Of a stretch of DNA of 12,876 nt, positions 1 to 7,572 are shown one piece after another; within the stretch, counting starts at the first letter, position 1, and every line of letters starts with the position of its first letter. The translations under genes were made by a program, and so were the position numbers. The notes beneath the pieces were generated by a model that saw only the letters and a program-made list of their open reading frames with translations, was not told the DNA's origin and searched no databases. This stretch comes from Bryobacterales bacterium (lineage in GTDB: Bacteria; Acidobacteriota; Terriglobia; Bryobacterales; Bryobacteraceae), in contig DNFG01000037.1 in NCBI GenBank assembly GCA_003487005.1, positions 1-12,876 on the forward strand, in the 5' to 3' direction.

Positions 1-1032
1 ATGGCGGCCGGATTGGCGCTGCTGCTGCTGGCTCCGGCAGCGGACTACGCATACAAGGCGGGCGGCGGGGAGGCGTGCGCGCGCTGCCATGAGATCGCGC
101 CGCAGGTGGAGGCGTGGCAGATGTCGGCGCACCGCAACGTGCGTTGCGACCAGTGTCACGACAGCACGATGATGACCAACCTGCGCCGCGTTGGGACGCA
201 CTGGACGGGCGAGGTGCCCGCGCGGCCACGAATGCGCCAAGCCGACGTGCTGGCGATCACCGAACGCTGCCGCTCGTGCCATCAGCAGGAGTACGCGCAA
301 TGGCGGAACGGGCCGCACAGCGTCACGTTTGAGGCGCTTTTCCTCGACAAAAAGCACAATTCCGAGCGTATTTTGATGGACGATTGCTTCCGTTGCCATG
401 GTATGCACTTCGAGGGCGGCATTGGGGATCTGATTCAACCGGTGAACCGCGAAGGCCCGTGGGCGCTGGTTCGCGAGGAGTTGAAGGATGTCCCGGCGCT
501 GCCGTGCCTGTCGTGTCACAGTATGCATGCCGCGGGCGGCCCGCTGAAGGGGCACGTGCGGAAGGCCGGCATCTCGCGCAAGGAAGAGATTGCGCGGCCG
601 TCGCTGGCGATGTTTGACCGGCGCTCGATGGCGCCCATCGCGCTGCGAGACCTGCCGCTGCCGGAGGTGCTGGAGGGCGAGCGGCGCGTGAAAATGAGCC
701 CGGACGCGCGCCAGGGCCTGTGTTATCAATGCCACGCGCCGCTGGCGGGCGGCCAGATCAAGACGGGCGATGACCGGACGCCGATGGGCGTCCACGAAGG
801 ATTAAGCTGCCTTGCGTGCCACGACCATCACCGGGGCACCACGCGGACTTCGTGCTCCACCTGCCATCCGCGCCTGTCCAATTGCGGACTGGACGTGGAG
901 ACGATGGACACGACGTTCGCGAGCAAGGAGAGCAAGCACAACATCCACTGGGTGAAGTGCGCGGACTGCCATCCGAAGGGTGTGCCGCCGAAGCGGGGGG
1001 TCGGGATCAGCAGCCGCCGCCCTGTTCCATGA
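1..1032 (+). CDS. Nine-haem c-type cytochrome, 5' end cut by the window edge
   Basis: A periplasmic or membrane-anchored electron carrier that would bind nine covalently attached haems. The frame holds nine CxxCH motifs at residues 26, 49, 90, 129, 169, 241, 270, 285 and 320 (CARCH, CDQCH, CRSCH, CFRCH, CLSCH, CYQCH, CLACH, CSTCH, CADCH), with scattered extra histidines that could be distal ligands. Residues 4-14 are a short hydrophobic stretch just before the first haem, as in NapC/NirT-type proteins with an N-terminal anchor. The stretch is too short and lacks a basic start, so the ATG at base 1 is probably internal and the true start lies outside the window. The stop is TGA at 1030-1032. 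The gene converges on the SIS gene and overlaps its 3' end by 26 bases. Redox partner and physiological role are not visible here. Multihaem identity is certain; subfamily is not. Confidence 0.93.
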   Translation: MAAGLALLLLAPAADYAYKAGGGEACARCHEIAPQVEAWQMSAHRNVRCDQCHDSTMMTNLRRVGTHWTGEVPARPRMRQADVLAITERCRSCHQQEYAQWRNGPHSVTFEALFLDKKHNSERILMDDCFRCHGMHFEGGIGDLIQPVNREGPWALVREELKDVPALPCLSCHSMHAAGGPLKGHVRKAGISRKEEIARPSLAMFDRRSMAPIALRDLPLPEVLEGERRVKMSPDARQGLCYQCHAPLAGGQIKTGDDRTPMGVHEGLSCLACHDHHRGTTRTSCSTCHPRLSNCGLDVETMDTTFASKESKHNIHWVKCADCHPKGVPPKRGVGISSRRPVP

Positions 1033-1573
1033 AGTAGTAGCCGATCATGTGGAGGACGATCATGTGGCCGTCTTCGATGCGGCCCATGTGAGGCTCGGCG
1101 ACGCGGATTTCCAATTGGGACATGGCGCCGAGTTTGCCGCCGTCGCGGCCGGTGAGCCCGATGGTCTTGAGTCCATTTTCGTTGCCCCATTCGATGGCCT
1201 TGAGGACGTTCGGGGAGTTGCCCGAGCCCGAAACGGCGATCAGGATGTCGCCGGGCTGCGCGAAATTCTTGAGGGGTTCGACAAACACAACGTCGTAGCC
1301 GACATCGTTCGAATAGGCCGTCAGCGTGGGCAGCGAATCGGTCAGCGCCATCATCTTGAACTTCTTTTCGCGCTGATAGCTGGCGCCTTTCACCATGTCG
1401 CAGACGATGTGCGAGGCGCTCGATGCGCTGCCGCCATTGCCGCAGGTGAAGATGCGGCGGCCCTGATCGCGGGCCTCTTCGAGCCACTGGATGGCCTGTT
1501 CCACCTTGTCCACGGGGATGGTGTCGAGCGCGGCGAAGAGCCGCGATTTGTAGTCCTGCACGAAGCCGTTCAT
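1007..1573 (-). CDS. SIS-domain sugar-phosphate isomerase, GmhA-like
   Basis: 188 residues, the usual length of GmhA, which converts sedoheptulose 7-phosphate to D-glycero-D-manno-heptose 7-phosphate in the cytoplasm. Visible SIS/GmhA marks are GNGGSA at 45-50, a following HIVCD at 55-59, NDVGY at 89-93, PGD at 107-109, SGSGNSPN at 115-122 and a C-terminal RIED...H at 165-175. Aligned by eye with E. coli GmhA, the metal-site histidines (H55, H175) are kept. The catalytic Glu is Asp59 and the Gln ligand is Glu167, so the substrate may differ from canonical GmhA. The ATG at 1573 overlaps the ROK stop (ATGA, 1570-1573), and GGGAG at 1581-1585 lies 7 bases upstream. It is the last gene of the sugar-phosphate run and meets the cytochrome gene tail to tail. 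SIS isomerase is sure; the exact substrate is not. Confidence 0.9.
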   Translation of the reverse strand: MNGFVQDYKSRLFAALDTIPVDKVEQAIQWLEEARDQGRRIFTCGNGGSASSASHIVCDMVKGASYQREKKFKMMALTDSLPTLTAYSNDVGYDVVFVEPLKNFAQPGDILIAVSGSGNSPNVLKAIEWGNENGLKTIGLTGRDGGKLGAMSQLEIRVAEPHMGRIEDGHMIVLHMIGYYFMEQGGGC

Positions 1574-2433
1574 TGAGAGTCTCCCTGCGCTTGCCGCGCG
1601 AGTTCATAGGCGCCCCAGAGCACGCTGTCGTCGCCGAGTGCAGCGGGGACGACATCAATGCGGGCGCGGGACCAACTGGTAATCTGCCGCCGGAGTTCGG
1701 CGCGCAGTGGAATAAAGAGTGCATCGCCGGCCTTGCTGATACCGCCGCCGATGACGATCCGGGCGGGGTTGAGCAGCATGATGACGGCCTTGAGTCCGCG
1801 GGCTAGGTCGATGACATATCGTTCGACGAAAACCGGATCGGTGAGCAGTTCATGGGCCGGCCGGCCGTGGTCCTGTTCGAGCCACAAACCGCAGCACATG
1901 CGCTCGAAGCAGCCGTTGGAGCCGCAGAGGCACTCGGGGCCGCCGGGGCGGATGTTGATGTGGCCGAGTTCGCCGGCGTAGGAATCGGCGCCGCGGAGCA
2001 CGCCGTTTTCCGTGAGGATGCCGCCGCCGATGCCGGTGGAGAGCGTCATGTAGAACAAGGGCCGCTGATCGAGACCGGCGCCATGCAGGCCTTCGCCGAG
2101 TGCGCCGACGTTGGCGTCATTGTCCATCAGGACGGGCGCCTGAAAGGCTTCGCGCAGGAATCCGGGCAGATCGAAACCATCCCATCCGCCCACGTGAGTG
2201 GACAAAACGACCTGCTGGGCGGCGTAGTCGACGGGTCCGCCGAAGCCGACGCCAATCGCCGTAAATGGGGCGCGCTCAGCCCAGTCGAGGCCGATTTCGC
2301 GAATTCGTTCAACCATCCATTCGCGCCCGCCCTCGCGGTCGGTTGCTCGGGATTCGCGGCGGACCATTTCGCCGCGCTCGAACAGCGCCATGGTGAACTT
2401 GGTGCCGCCGATGTCGATGGCGAGCAGGCTCAT
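1570..2433 (-). CDS. ROK-family sugar kinase
   Basis: 287 residues, standard for ROK kinases, which phosphorylate hexoses or N-acetylhexosamines with ATP in the cytoplasm. The ATP-binding DIGGT is at 7-11, GFGGPVD at 63-69, the DNDAN segment with probable catalytic Asp106 at 104-108, STGIGGG at 132-138, GELGH at 154-158 and the zinc-binding CLCGSNGC at 168-175 with E177. These give a complete H158/C168/C170/C175 zinc set, so the enzyme looks intact. A ROK repressor is unlikely because there is no N-terminal helix-turn-helix. Start ATG 2433 overlaps the PfkB stop as ATGA (2430-2433), and GGAG at 2442-2445 sits 8 bases upstream. It is coupled in the same way to the SIS gene downstream. The substrate cannot be read from sequence; glucose, fructose and N-acetylmannosamine are the common family choices. 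Confidence 0.93.
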   Translation of the reverse strand: MSLLAIDIGGTKFTMALFERGEMVRRESRATDREGGREWMVERIREIGLDWAERAPFTAIGVGFGGPVDYAAQQVVLSTHVGGWDGFDLPGFLREAFQAPVLMDNDANVGALGEGLHGAGLDQRPLFYMTLSTGIGGGILTENGVLRGADSYAGELGHINIRPGGPECLCGSNGCFERMCCGLWLEQDHGRPAHELLTDPVFVERYVIDLARGLKAVIMLLNPARIVIGGGISKAGDALFIPLRAELRRQITSWSRARIDVVPAALGDDSVLWGAYELARQAQGDSQ

Positions 2434-3404
2434 TGCCGGGACTCCGCCTCCAACACTTCGGCCGGGGATGCCGTGCCAGTCCCCTTCTTCATGATGGTGA
2501 CCGAGGCCACCAGATTGCCGAAACGCGCCGCTTCAGCGGGTGGCGCACCCGCCGCGAGGGCGAGCACGGCGCCGGCGGAAAAACTGTCACCCGCGCCGCA
2601 GATATCGACGGGGTTTTCAACGGGCCGGGTCCGGACCCAGGATTCGCGCTCGCCCTCGTAAATGAGCACGCCCTCGCCGCCGTGGGTGATCATCATCAGC
2701 GGGTGGCCGACGGCGCGGTGGAGTGCGCGGTAATCATCCGAGCCAAGCCGCTGGCAGGCTTCGCGGGCCTCGCGTTCGTTGGGTTTGACGACGACGCCGC
2801 GAAACTGTTCCGGCCGCAACCGGGAATCCACCCAGATCAGCAGCGACGGGTGGCGGGCGGCGAGTTCGGCGAGAGCGTGGCGAACTCCGGCGGTGACGAC
2901 GCCGCCGCTGTCGGTCTCGGCCTGATCGGAGACGATGACGGCGTCGAAGCGCGGGGCATGTTCGAAGAGCCGCTCGACGATCTGGCGTTCGTTCTCGGGG
3001 GGAGGCGGCGGAGCGATGTAGTCAATGCGACCGAGGTCTTCTTCGCCGGTGTCCTTGTTCAGGAGTTTGGTGTAGGTGAAAGTGGCGCCGGGTGTGGGGA
3101 CCAGCAGTGCATCGTCGACGCCCACCCGCGCCAGAGCCTGTCTGAGTTCATAACCATGGCCGTCGTCACCGACAGCGCCGAGCACGGAGATGGAAGCCGC
3201 GCCCAAAGCGGCCAGATTGTTGGCGACGGTGCCACCGGCGCCCGCGGTGATGAGGGTGGAAATGACAGCGACCCGGTCAAGACCGGTCTCGCGCGAAGGT
3301 TCGGCCAATCCGGGATCGTAGGTACACCAGCGATCGAGGCAAATGTCTCCGACCACGAGCACTTTGCGCGACGAAATCCGCTCGATAATGGCAGAAACGT
3401 TCAT
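2430..3404 (-). CDS. PfkB-family carbohydrate kinase resembling the kinase domain of HldE/RfaE
   Basis: 324 residues. The N-terminus VLVVGDICLDRW (15-26) followed by a GAGGTVANNLAALG segment (55-68) and GAVGDDGHG (76-84) is the layout of the heptose 7-phosphate kinase domain of HldE (RfaE1). A VKPNE motif is at 206-210, HGGEG at 241-245, and the catalytic GAGD with Asp273 at 270-273. The C-terminal KKGTGTASP matches the family end. HldE's second, nucleotidyltransferase domain is absent and no separate copy is in the window. A proline run (APPPPPEN, 131-138) is unusual but in frame. Start ATG 3404 has GAGGAG at 3413-3418, 8 bases upstream. Together with the GmhA-like isomerase and the HAD phosphatase it suggests formation of an activated sugar phosphate. 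Ribokinase-type activity on another sugar remains possible. Confidence 0.9.
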   Translation of the reverse strand: MNVSAIIERISSRKVLVVGDICLDRWCTYDPGLAEPSRETGLDRVAVISTLITAGAGGTVANNLAALGAASISVLGAVGDDGHGYELRQALARVGVDDALLVPTPGATFTYTKLLNKDTGEEDLGRIDYIAPPPPPENERQIVERLFEHAPRFDAVIVSDQAETDSGGVVTAGVRHALAELAARHPSLLIWVDSRLRPEQFRGVVVKPNEREAREACQRLGSDDYRALHRAVGHPLMMITHGGEGVLIYEGERESWVRTRPVENPVDICGAGDSFSAGAVLALAAGAPPAEAARFGNLVASVTIMKKGTGTASPAEVLEAESRQ

Positions 3405-3577
3405 CAGACAGACTCCTCAACAACAATGGAAAGCCGGAACGAGCGGCCAGACGGCCGGGCGAGGTTGCGGGCCCCCGTCCGGCGTCCCGGGGGACGGAGA
3501 CGAAGCTCCACGGCCGGCCGCTCTCCAGTTCCTCCACCACGCGGGCGAAGATCGGGAAATGGGACAGGCGCGTCCAT
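3404..3577 (-). CDS. Possible 57-residue reading frame between the HAD and PfkB genes; may be non-coding or a remnant
   Basis: The HAD stop and this ATG abut (TAGATG), the frame runs without a stop for 57 codons, and its TGA overlaps the PfkB start (TGATG). It would exactly fill the only wide gap in an otherwise tight gene run. The product is rich in Arg, Gly and Pro (MDAPVPFPDL at the start, IVVEESV at the end), has no domain I recognise, and its third codon positions are mixed rather than GC-rich. A different frame of the same strand (reading WTRLSHFPIFARVVEELE and onward) has much more coding-like third positions over about 40 codons but no good start, and runs on into the PfkB gene. The stretch may thus be a decayed gene, a leader carrying the PfkB ribosome site, or a genuine small gene. 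Confidence in a real product is low. Confidence 0.25.
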   Translation of the reverse strand: MDAPVPFPDLRPRGGGTGERPAVELRLRPPGRRTGARNLARPSGRSFRLSIVVEESV

Positions 3578-4393
3578 CTAATTCGGAAACAACAGGTCGA
3601 ACAACTCCTTGTGAGCGGCGAAATTCGGCACGATGTAGTCCGCGCCGACCTTGATCAGCCGGTCCCGCTTCCAGGCGTTCACGATCTGGCACTCGGGCTC
3701 ATCGCTGGCGATCCCGACAGTGATCCCCCCCACCTGCTTCACGTTCTCAATTTCGACATAGCCGTCGCCGAAACCGAGGAACTCCTCGCCACGGAAGCCC
3801 GCGCCTTCAATCAGGCGCTTGATCAGAATCGCCTTGGAGAAGGTTTTGTAGTCATCGAGCGCGCCATAGACGCCACCGTCGAAGTAACGGGTGACATCGA
3901 GCAGATTGGCTTCGTCCTTCACGTACTGATCGTCGGTTCCGCTGGCCAGATAGAGCTTGAATCCGCGCTCTTTCAGTCCCTCGAGCAGGCCGCGCGAACC
4001 GGGCACCAGCCACTGGTCCGGCGCGACGCGTCCGCTACGGAGGTCATCCAGGCGGTCCTGGATGCGGGTGAGCAGGAGGTCGAGATAGCGGTGTTTGTAG
4101 ACCAGGGGATCCGCCGGTGTGCCGCCGCGGGCCTTGATCTGGTCGCACAATTCGATCATCTGATAGATGGTCTGCTTGCCGGTCAGGCGGCCGACGAACT
4201 CCTTGACCACGGCGGTGAGCGCTTCCTCGCTTTCACCGGTCTTCAGCTCAACCAGAGCCTCGACCATCATGGGGATCATGACGTCTTCCCATCCGGAGCG
4301 GATGATGGAGAGGGTGCCATCGAAGTCAAAGAGGGCGACGCGAGCATGGTGGGCCACGGCGCTGGGGCGAAGGATTTCAATCGAGTTGTTCAT
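3578..4393 (-). CDS. HAD-superfamily phosphatase or phosphomutase with cap domain
   Basis: 271 residues. All HAD motifs are present: nucleophile motif FDFDGT at 22-27 (D23, D25), motif II SGT at 151-153, a lysine at 183 or 187 as motif III, and motif IV GFGDGYVEIE at 207-216 (D210, E214). Residues about 30-130 form a helical insertion between motifs I and II, a C1-type cap as in phosphoglycolate phosphatase and beta-phosphoglucomutase. The heptose bisphosphate phosphatase GmhB is capless and about 190 residues, so this is not a classical GmhB, though it could fill an analogous step in this sugar-phosphate run. It starts 34 bases after the CPBP protease stop; the ribosome site is weak. The C-terminus reads LFDLLFPN and the stop TAG is followed directly by the uncertain 57-codon frame. 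HAD membership is certain; the substrate is unknown. Confidence 0.9.
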   Translation of the reverse strand: MNNSIEILRPSAVAHHARVALFDFDGTLSIIRSGWEDVMIPMMVEALVELKTGESEEALTAVVKEFVGRLTGKQTIYQMIELCDQIKARGGTPADPLVYKHRYLDLLLTRIQDRLDDLRSGRVAPDQWLVPGSRGLLEGLKERGFKLYLASGTDDQYVKDEANLLDVTRYFDGGVYGALDDYKTFSKAILIKRLIEGAGFRGEEFLGFGDGYVEIENVKQVGGITVGIASDEPECQIVNAWKRDRLIKVGADYIVPNFAAHKELFDLLFPN

Positions 4394-4427
4394 TACAGAG
4401 GACGACTTCCGTTGCGGCGAGCCCTGG

Positions 4428-5090
4428 TTACATCCAGAACTCCCAACGTCCCGTCAGGAGCACAAAGGCCGCCAGACAGGCGTTGGTCACCGCGTGGGCG
4501 AGGATCAAATCACTTACGCTCTTCGTCCTCACCATCCACCAATTGTAAACCGCTCCGGCCAGAAAGCCCACCTCCCAGTAGGAGCCATGCTCGAGCGCGA
4601 AAAGGACCGCCGTCAGCCAGAAGGCGGCGTGCGCATAGGTGCCGAGGGGGACCTTCTCGAAATCGGGGTTGATGATCCACCGCATCAGCCAGCCGCGCCA
4701 GAAAAGTTCCTCCACGATGGGCACCAGCAGCGCCGCGCGGGCGATGCGGAGCGACAGGGCCAGCCAGTCGGAGCGGGCCTCGGGCGGGAGGGTCGATTCC
4801 AGGGTTCCGATGATTGCGTTCTGGAAGAGCCAGTGGGACCGCCAACCGTGGAACAGCAGGTCGGGCGCGACCCACAGCACGAACACGCCCACACCTACCA
4901 GGACACTGGGCAGAAAGCTGACGAATCGGACTGAGAGCAGATGGCGCGAGAAGAACAAGACCGCGAGCGCCGGGATGGCCAGACGCAGGGTCAAGTCCAC
5001 GAGGGGAGGCAGCCCCAGTTTGGGGGCCGCCGCCAGCAACAGCATAAAGACAGCGAATGGGAGCACCCACGGCAAGGCGGGATGGCGCAT
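4428..5090 (-). CDS. CPBP/CAAX-type intramembrane glutamic protease, PEP-CTERM-associated style
   Basis: 220 residues, strongly hydrophobic, with several membrane helices (about 8-25, 32-50, 58-78, 112-127, 154-168, 174-188, 196-212). The three CPBP signature motifs are present: EExxxR as E127 E128 ... R132 within VEELFWRGWL, FxxxH as F164-H168, and HxxxN as H199-N203. The text around them (MRWIINPDF, VPLGTYAHAAF, LAHAVTN, LLTGRWEFW at the end) matches my memory of the CAAX-prenyl-protease-related family found in exosortase/PEP-CTERM bacteria (TIGR03008), also seen as the C-terminal domain of exosortase E. It likely cleaves membrane-associated substrates in the inner membrane. The start is 16 bases after the stop of the TPR lipoprotein gene, supporting co-transcription. 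Protease fold is firm; the PEP-CTERM link is from memory and adjacency. Confidence 0.9.
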   Translation of the reverse strand: MRHPALPWVLPFAVFMLLLAAAPKLGLPPLVDLTLRLAIPALAVLFFSRHLLSVRFVSFLPSVLVGVGVFVLWVAPDLLFHGWRSHWLFQNAIIGTLESTLPPEARSDWLALSLRIARAALLVPIVEELFWRGWLMRWIINPDFEKVPLGTYAHAAFWLTAVLFALEHGSYWEVGFLAGAVYNWWMVRTKSVSDLILAHAVTNACLAAFVLLTGRWEFWM

Positions 5091-5106
5091 ATTGAACCTG
5101 CCGATG

Positions 5107-7413
5107 CTAACCGACCTTGGTCAGAAGCTCCCGGATTTTGACTTCGTCGTCCTTGGCCGGGCGGAGAGACAGAGCGGTCTGAAGGCTCTGTTTTGCTCCA
5201 CCACGGTCGCCCTTCTGATAGAGCGCCATACCGAGGTGGTAGTGGTAAACCGGATTGTCGCGGTGTTTCGCGGTGAGTTCGCGGAAGATGCGAATCGCGT
5301 TGTCGCTGAGATTCTTGCGGATGTAGATCCAGCCGAGCGTGTCGGCCACATCCGGGTTGTTGGGCATCTGCTGCCGCGCGCGTTGCGCGTACGTCAGCGC
5401 CTGATCGAGGTCCCGGCCGTCTTCCGCGAGCATGAACGCCAGATTGTTCAGGGCAATCGCGTTATCCGGCTGAACTTTGACGATGGTCTCATAGAGAGGC
5501 AGCGACTCCCGCTTCAGGCCCGCGGCGTCGAGGGTCATGGCCAGTTGAAGGTTCGCCGCCGGGTTGTTGGGATCGAGAGACGTGCCTTTCCGCAGGATGT
5601 CGATCGAGGCTTGCATTTTTCCGCCGCGGCGAAGAACCTCGCCGAGCCGCAGGTGGAGGTCGAGATTCTTCGGATTCACCTCGATCAACTGCCGGTAGGC
5701 GCTTTCCGCCAGTGGCAAGTCATTCGTGCGCATCGCAACATTGGCGATTGCCGTCTTCAGGCCCACATCGTTTGGCGACTTCGACTGCTCCTGTTGAAGA
5801 AACTGAAGGGCTTCTTTCTGACGGTTCGTGCGCATATACACTTCGGCAATGCCGAAGATGAGCCGCGGATCGGCAGGGAACCGGCTCCGCAGATCGCGAA
5901 AGGTTTTTTCCGCATCAGCAAAGCGATTTTCCTGGAAATTTACGAGGGCCAACTGGAACTGCAGATCCGGGGAATCGGGATTCTGCCGCATAAACGCATC
6001 CAGATCGAATCGCGCCTGCCGCAGGTTATTGTTGTTGATCAGTGCATTAATTTTGACGACTTTCGCCGCCAGGTTGGCGGAATCGATCTTGAGCGCCCGC
6101 TCGGCCGATTCAATTGCCGAACCGAAATCTCTCTTCAGCAGGCTGACCTGGCCCAACCCGATGTGGGCGGCAACGAAGTCATCCTTGATCTTGACGGCCT
6201 CGGAGAACTGGACGCGCGCGGCGTCGAGTTCGCCCCGGCTCTGATGAGCGCGCGCGAGGTTGTAACGAATCACCGCGTTGCGCGGTTCGCGTCCGATCAG
6301 GGTCTGCAGATCGGCGATCGCCGAGGTGGTCTTCTCGCGATCGCCCGACTGAAGCTGGAGGGAGGCCCGCAGGGACAGCGCATCATTGTTCTGGGGGTCG
6401 TCCTTCAGAACCTGTTCAACTTCGGCCATCGCCGGATCGAGCTTGCCCTGGGCGACGAAGGAGAGAACGCGCTTGAGGCGGTATGCGGATTTCTGGGCAT
6501 CGTTCTTCGCCGCACCTTCGCCATAGATCTGCAACGCCCGTTCGAAATCCCGGGTCCTTGCATAAAAATCGCCAACTTCCATCCGCGCGCCGGGCAGTTC
6601 GTCCTCCTTGGCAAGGATTTCGTTGAGAATCTTGGTGGCCTCGTCCCGGCGGGCCAGCAGATAGAGGTAGCCTGCCAACTGAGTCCGGAAGCGAGCCGCC
6701 TTGGGATGGTTCTCAATCCGCTTGTTGAGTACTTCGAGAGCCGACTCCGGCTGTTTTCTGAGGGCATACTGCGTGGCGAGGAAATCGTAAGCCTGCAGGT
6801 AGCCGGGGGAATCCGAAATCAACTGCCGCGCTGTGCGTTCTGCTTCCTCCCAATTGCCGTCCTGGAGGAATACCTGGGCGATCGCGTACCGGAGTTCAGG
6901 CTGTTTGGGCCGGATTCGGTCCGCGCGCTGGAAGTAGTCGAGCGCGTCCTTCATCCGGTTGTCAGAGACGTGGAGGAAGCCCTGTAAACGCAATGCATGA
7001 TAGCTGTTCTTGTCCTTCTGGAACAGCGCCTCCGCCAGGTCGCGAACCTCATTGAGCAATACGGGATTCTGCTGTTTGCCAATAGCATACGCGGCCAGGT
7101 AGATGTCGGCCAGCTTGCCGGCCGGATCGTCGGTGTCGGGCAAGAGTTCGATCGCCCGCCGGAAGGCGCCCACAGCCTGACGAATATCGCCTCGCCGCAG
7201 TTCACTGTCACCCAGCTTCGCGTAGGCTTCACCATACTTGGGATCGCGTTTGATCGCATTCCTGTACATGATCGAAGCCTGCCGATACTTCGCCTGCTGG
7301 AAGAACCGGTCGCCATTCTCCACGTACTTCTTCTTCACAGTTTCCGGATCCCGGCTGCAGCCCGCCAGGACCATCATCAGCATGCAAAGAATATATAGTG
7401 ATCGCTTGAGCAT
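5107..7413 (-). CDS. Long TPR lipoprotein resembling PrsT of PEP-CTERM systems
   Basis: 768 residues from the chosen ATG at 7413. The start gives a clean lipoprotein signal, MLKRSLYILCMLMMVLAGC, with lipobox LAGC and lipidated Cys19; AAGGA at 7421-7425 lies 7 bases upstream. An upstream in-frame ATG at 7566 would add 51 residues ahead of the signal and is rejected. Nearly all of the rest is tetratricopeptide repeats (for example AIKRDPKYGEAYAKLGDSEL near 45-65 and AIELLPDTDD soon after), an alpha-solenoid for protein contacts in the periplasm. Length, lipobox and continuous TPRs fit PrsT, the putative PEP-CTERM-system TPR lipoprotein (TIGR02917), and the next gene is a PEP-CTERM-type CAAX-protease relative. 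No exosortase is in the window. TPR lipoprotein is sure; the PrsT assignment is moderate. The opposite strand carries a long open frame with no recognisable content. Confidence 0.9.
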   Translation of the reverse strand: MLKRSLYILCMLMMVLAGCSRDPETVKKKYVENGDRFFQQAKYRQASIMYRNAIKRDPKYGEAYAKLGDSELRRGDIRQAVGAFRRAIELLPDTDDPAGKLADIYLAAYAIGKQQNPVLLNEVRDLAEALFQKDKNSYHALRLQGFLHVSDNRMKDALDYFQRADRIRPKQPELRYAIAQVFLQDGNWEEAERTARQLISDSPGYLQAYDFLATQYALRKQPESALEVLNKRIENHPKAARFRTQLAGYLYLLARRDEATKILNEILAKEDELPGARMEVGDFYARTRDFERALQIYGEGAAKNDAQKSAYRLKRVLSFVAQGKLDPAMAEVEQVLKDDPQNNDALSLRASLQLQSGDREKTTSAIADLQTLIGREPRNAVIRYNLARAHQSRGELDAARVQFSEAVKIKDDFVAAHIGLGQVSLLKRDFGSAIESAERALKIDSANLAAKVVKINALINNNNLRQARFDLDAFMRQNPDSPDLQFQLALVNFQENRFADAEKTFRDLRSRFPADPRLIFGIAEVYMRTNRQKEALQFLQQEQSKSPNDVGLKTAIANVAMRTNDLPLAESAYRQLIEVNPKNLDLHLRLGEVLRRGGKMQASIDILRKGTSLDPNNPAANLQLAMTLDAAGLKRESLPLYETIVKVQPDNAIALNNLAFMLAEDGRDLDQALTYAQRARQQMPNNPDVADTLGWIYIRKNLSDNAIRIFRELTAKHRDNPVYHYHLGMALYQKGDRGGAKQSLQTALSLRPAKDDEVKIRELLTKVG

Positions 7414-7572
7414 CGGTCTATCCTTTTCGCGTCCGGCCAGGGACACTTCTCCTCCGTACCTCACTAGTTGAACATACCGCATGACGGCGGGCAATCGCGC
7501 CAAATGTCCATTTTGTGGCCGGGAGCGTACTCCTTGCACCAGTACTCGAGTACCCTGCGAACCCATCGCTCC
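7414..7572 (-). promoter_or_regulatory. 159-base intergenic region upstream of the TPR lipoprotein gene
   Basis: The widest gap in the minus-strand run, between the TolC-like stop and the lipoprotein start. It holds a GTACTC-based palindrome nested in a larger inverted repeat (listed separately) near its upstream end, and the ribosome site AAGGA at its downstream end. I could not assign convincing -35/-10 boxes. It is the natural place for a separate promoter of the PrsT-like/CPBP pair, but that is inference from spacing and symmetry only. Confidence 0.35.

Noticed and set aside
828..1724. 298-codon open frame on the - strand over the SIS gene
   Set aside because: It is a different frame of the SIS gene, Arg/His/Pro-rich and without motifs.
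3560..3600. Programmed frameshift extending the HAD protein into the coding-like frame downstream
   Set aside because: No slippery heptamer is visible, and the HAD protein already ends at a natural length.
5828..5846. dif-like string GTGCGCATATACA near the zone of composition change
   Set aside because: Only the first half-site resembles dif, the opposite arm is missing, and it lies inside coding sequence for TPR repeats.
4639..6987. Very long open frame on the + strand opposite the PrsT-like and CPBP genes
   Set aside because: It is antisense to two well-supported genes, shows no domain or signal, and arises from the low stop frequency opposite GC-rich coding sequence.
7414..7566. Upstream in-frame start adding 51 residues to the PrsT-like protein
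   Set aside because: It would bury the lipoprotein signal inside the protein; the ATG at 7413 has AAGGA at correct spacing and a clean lipobox.
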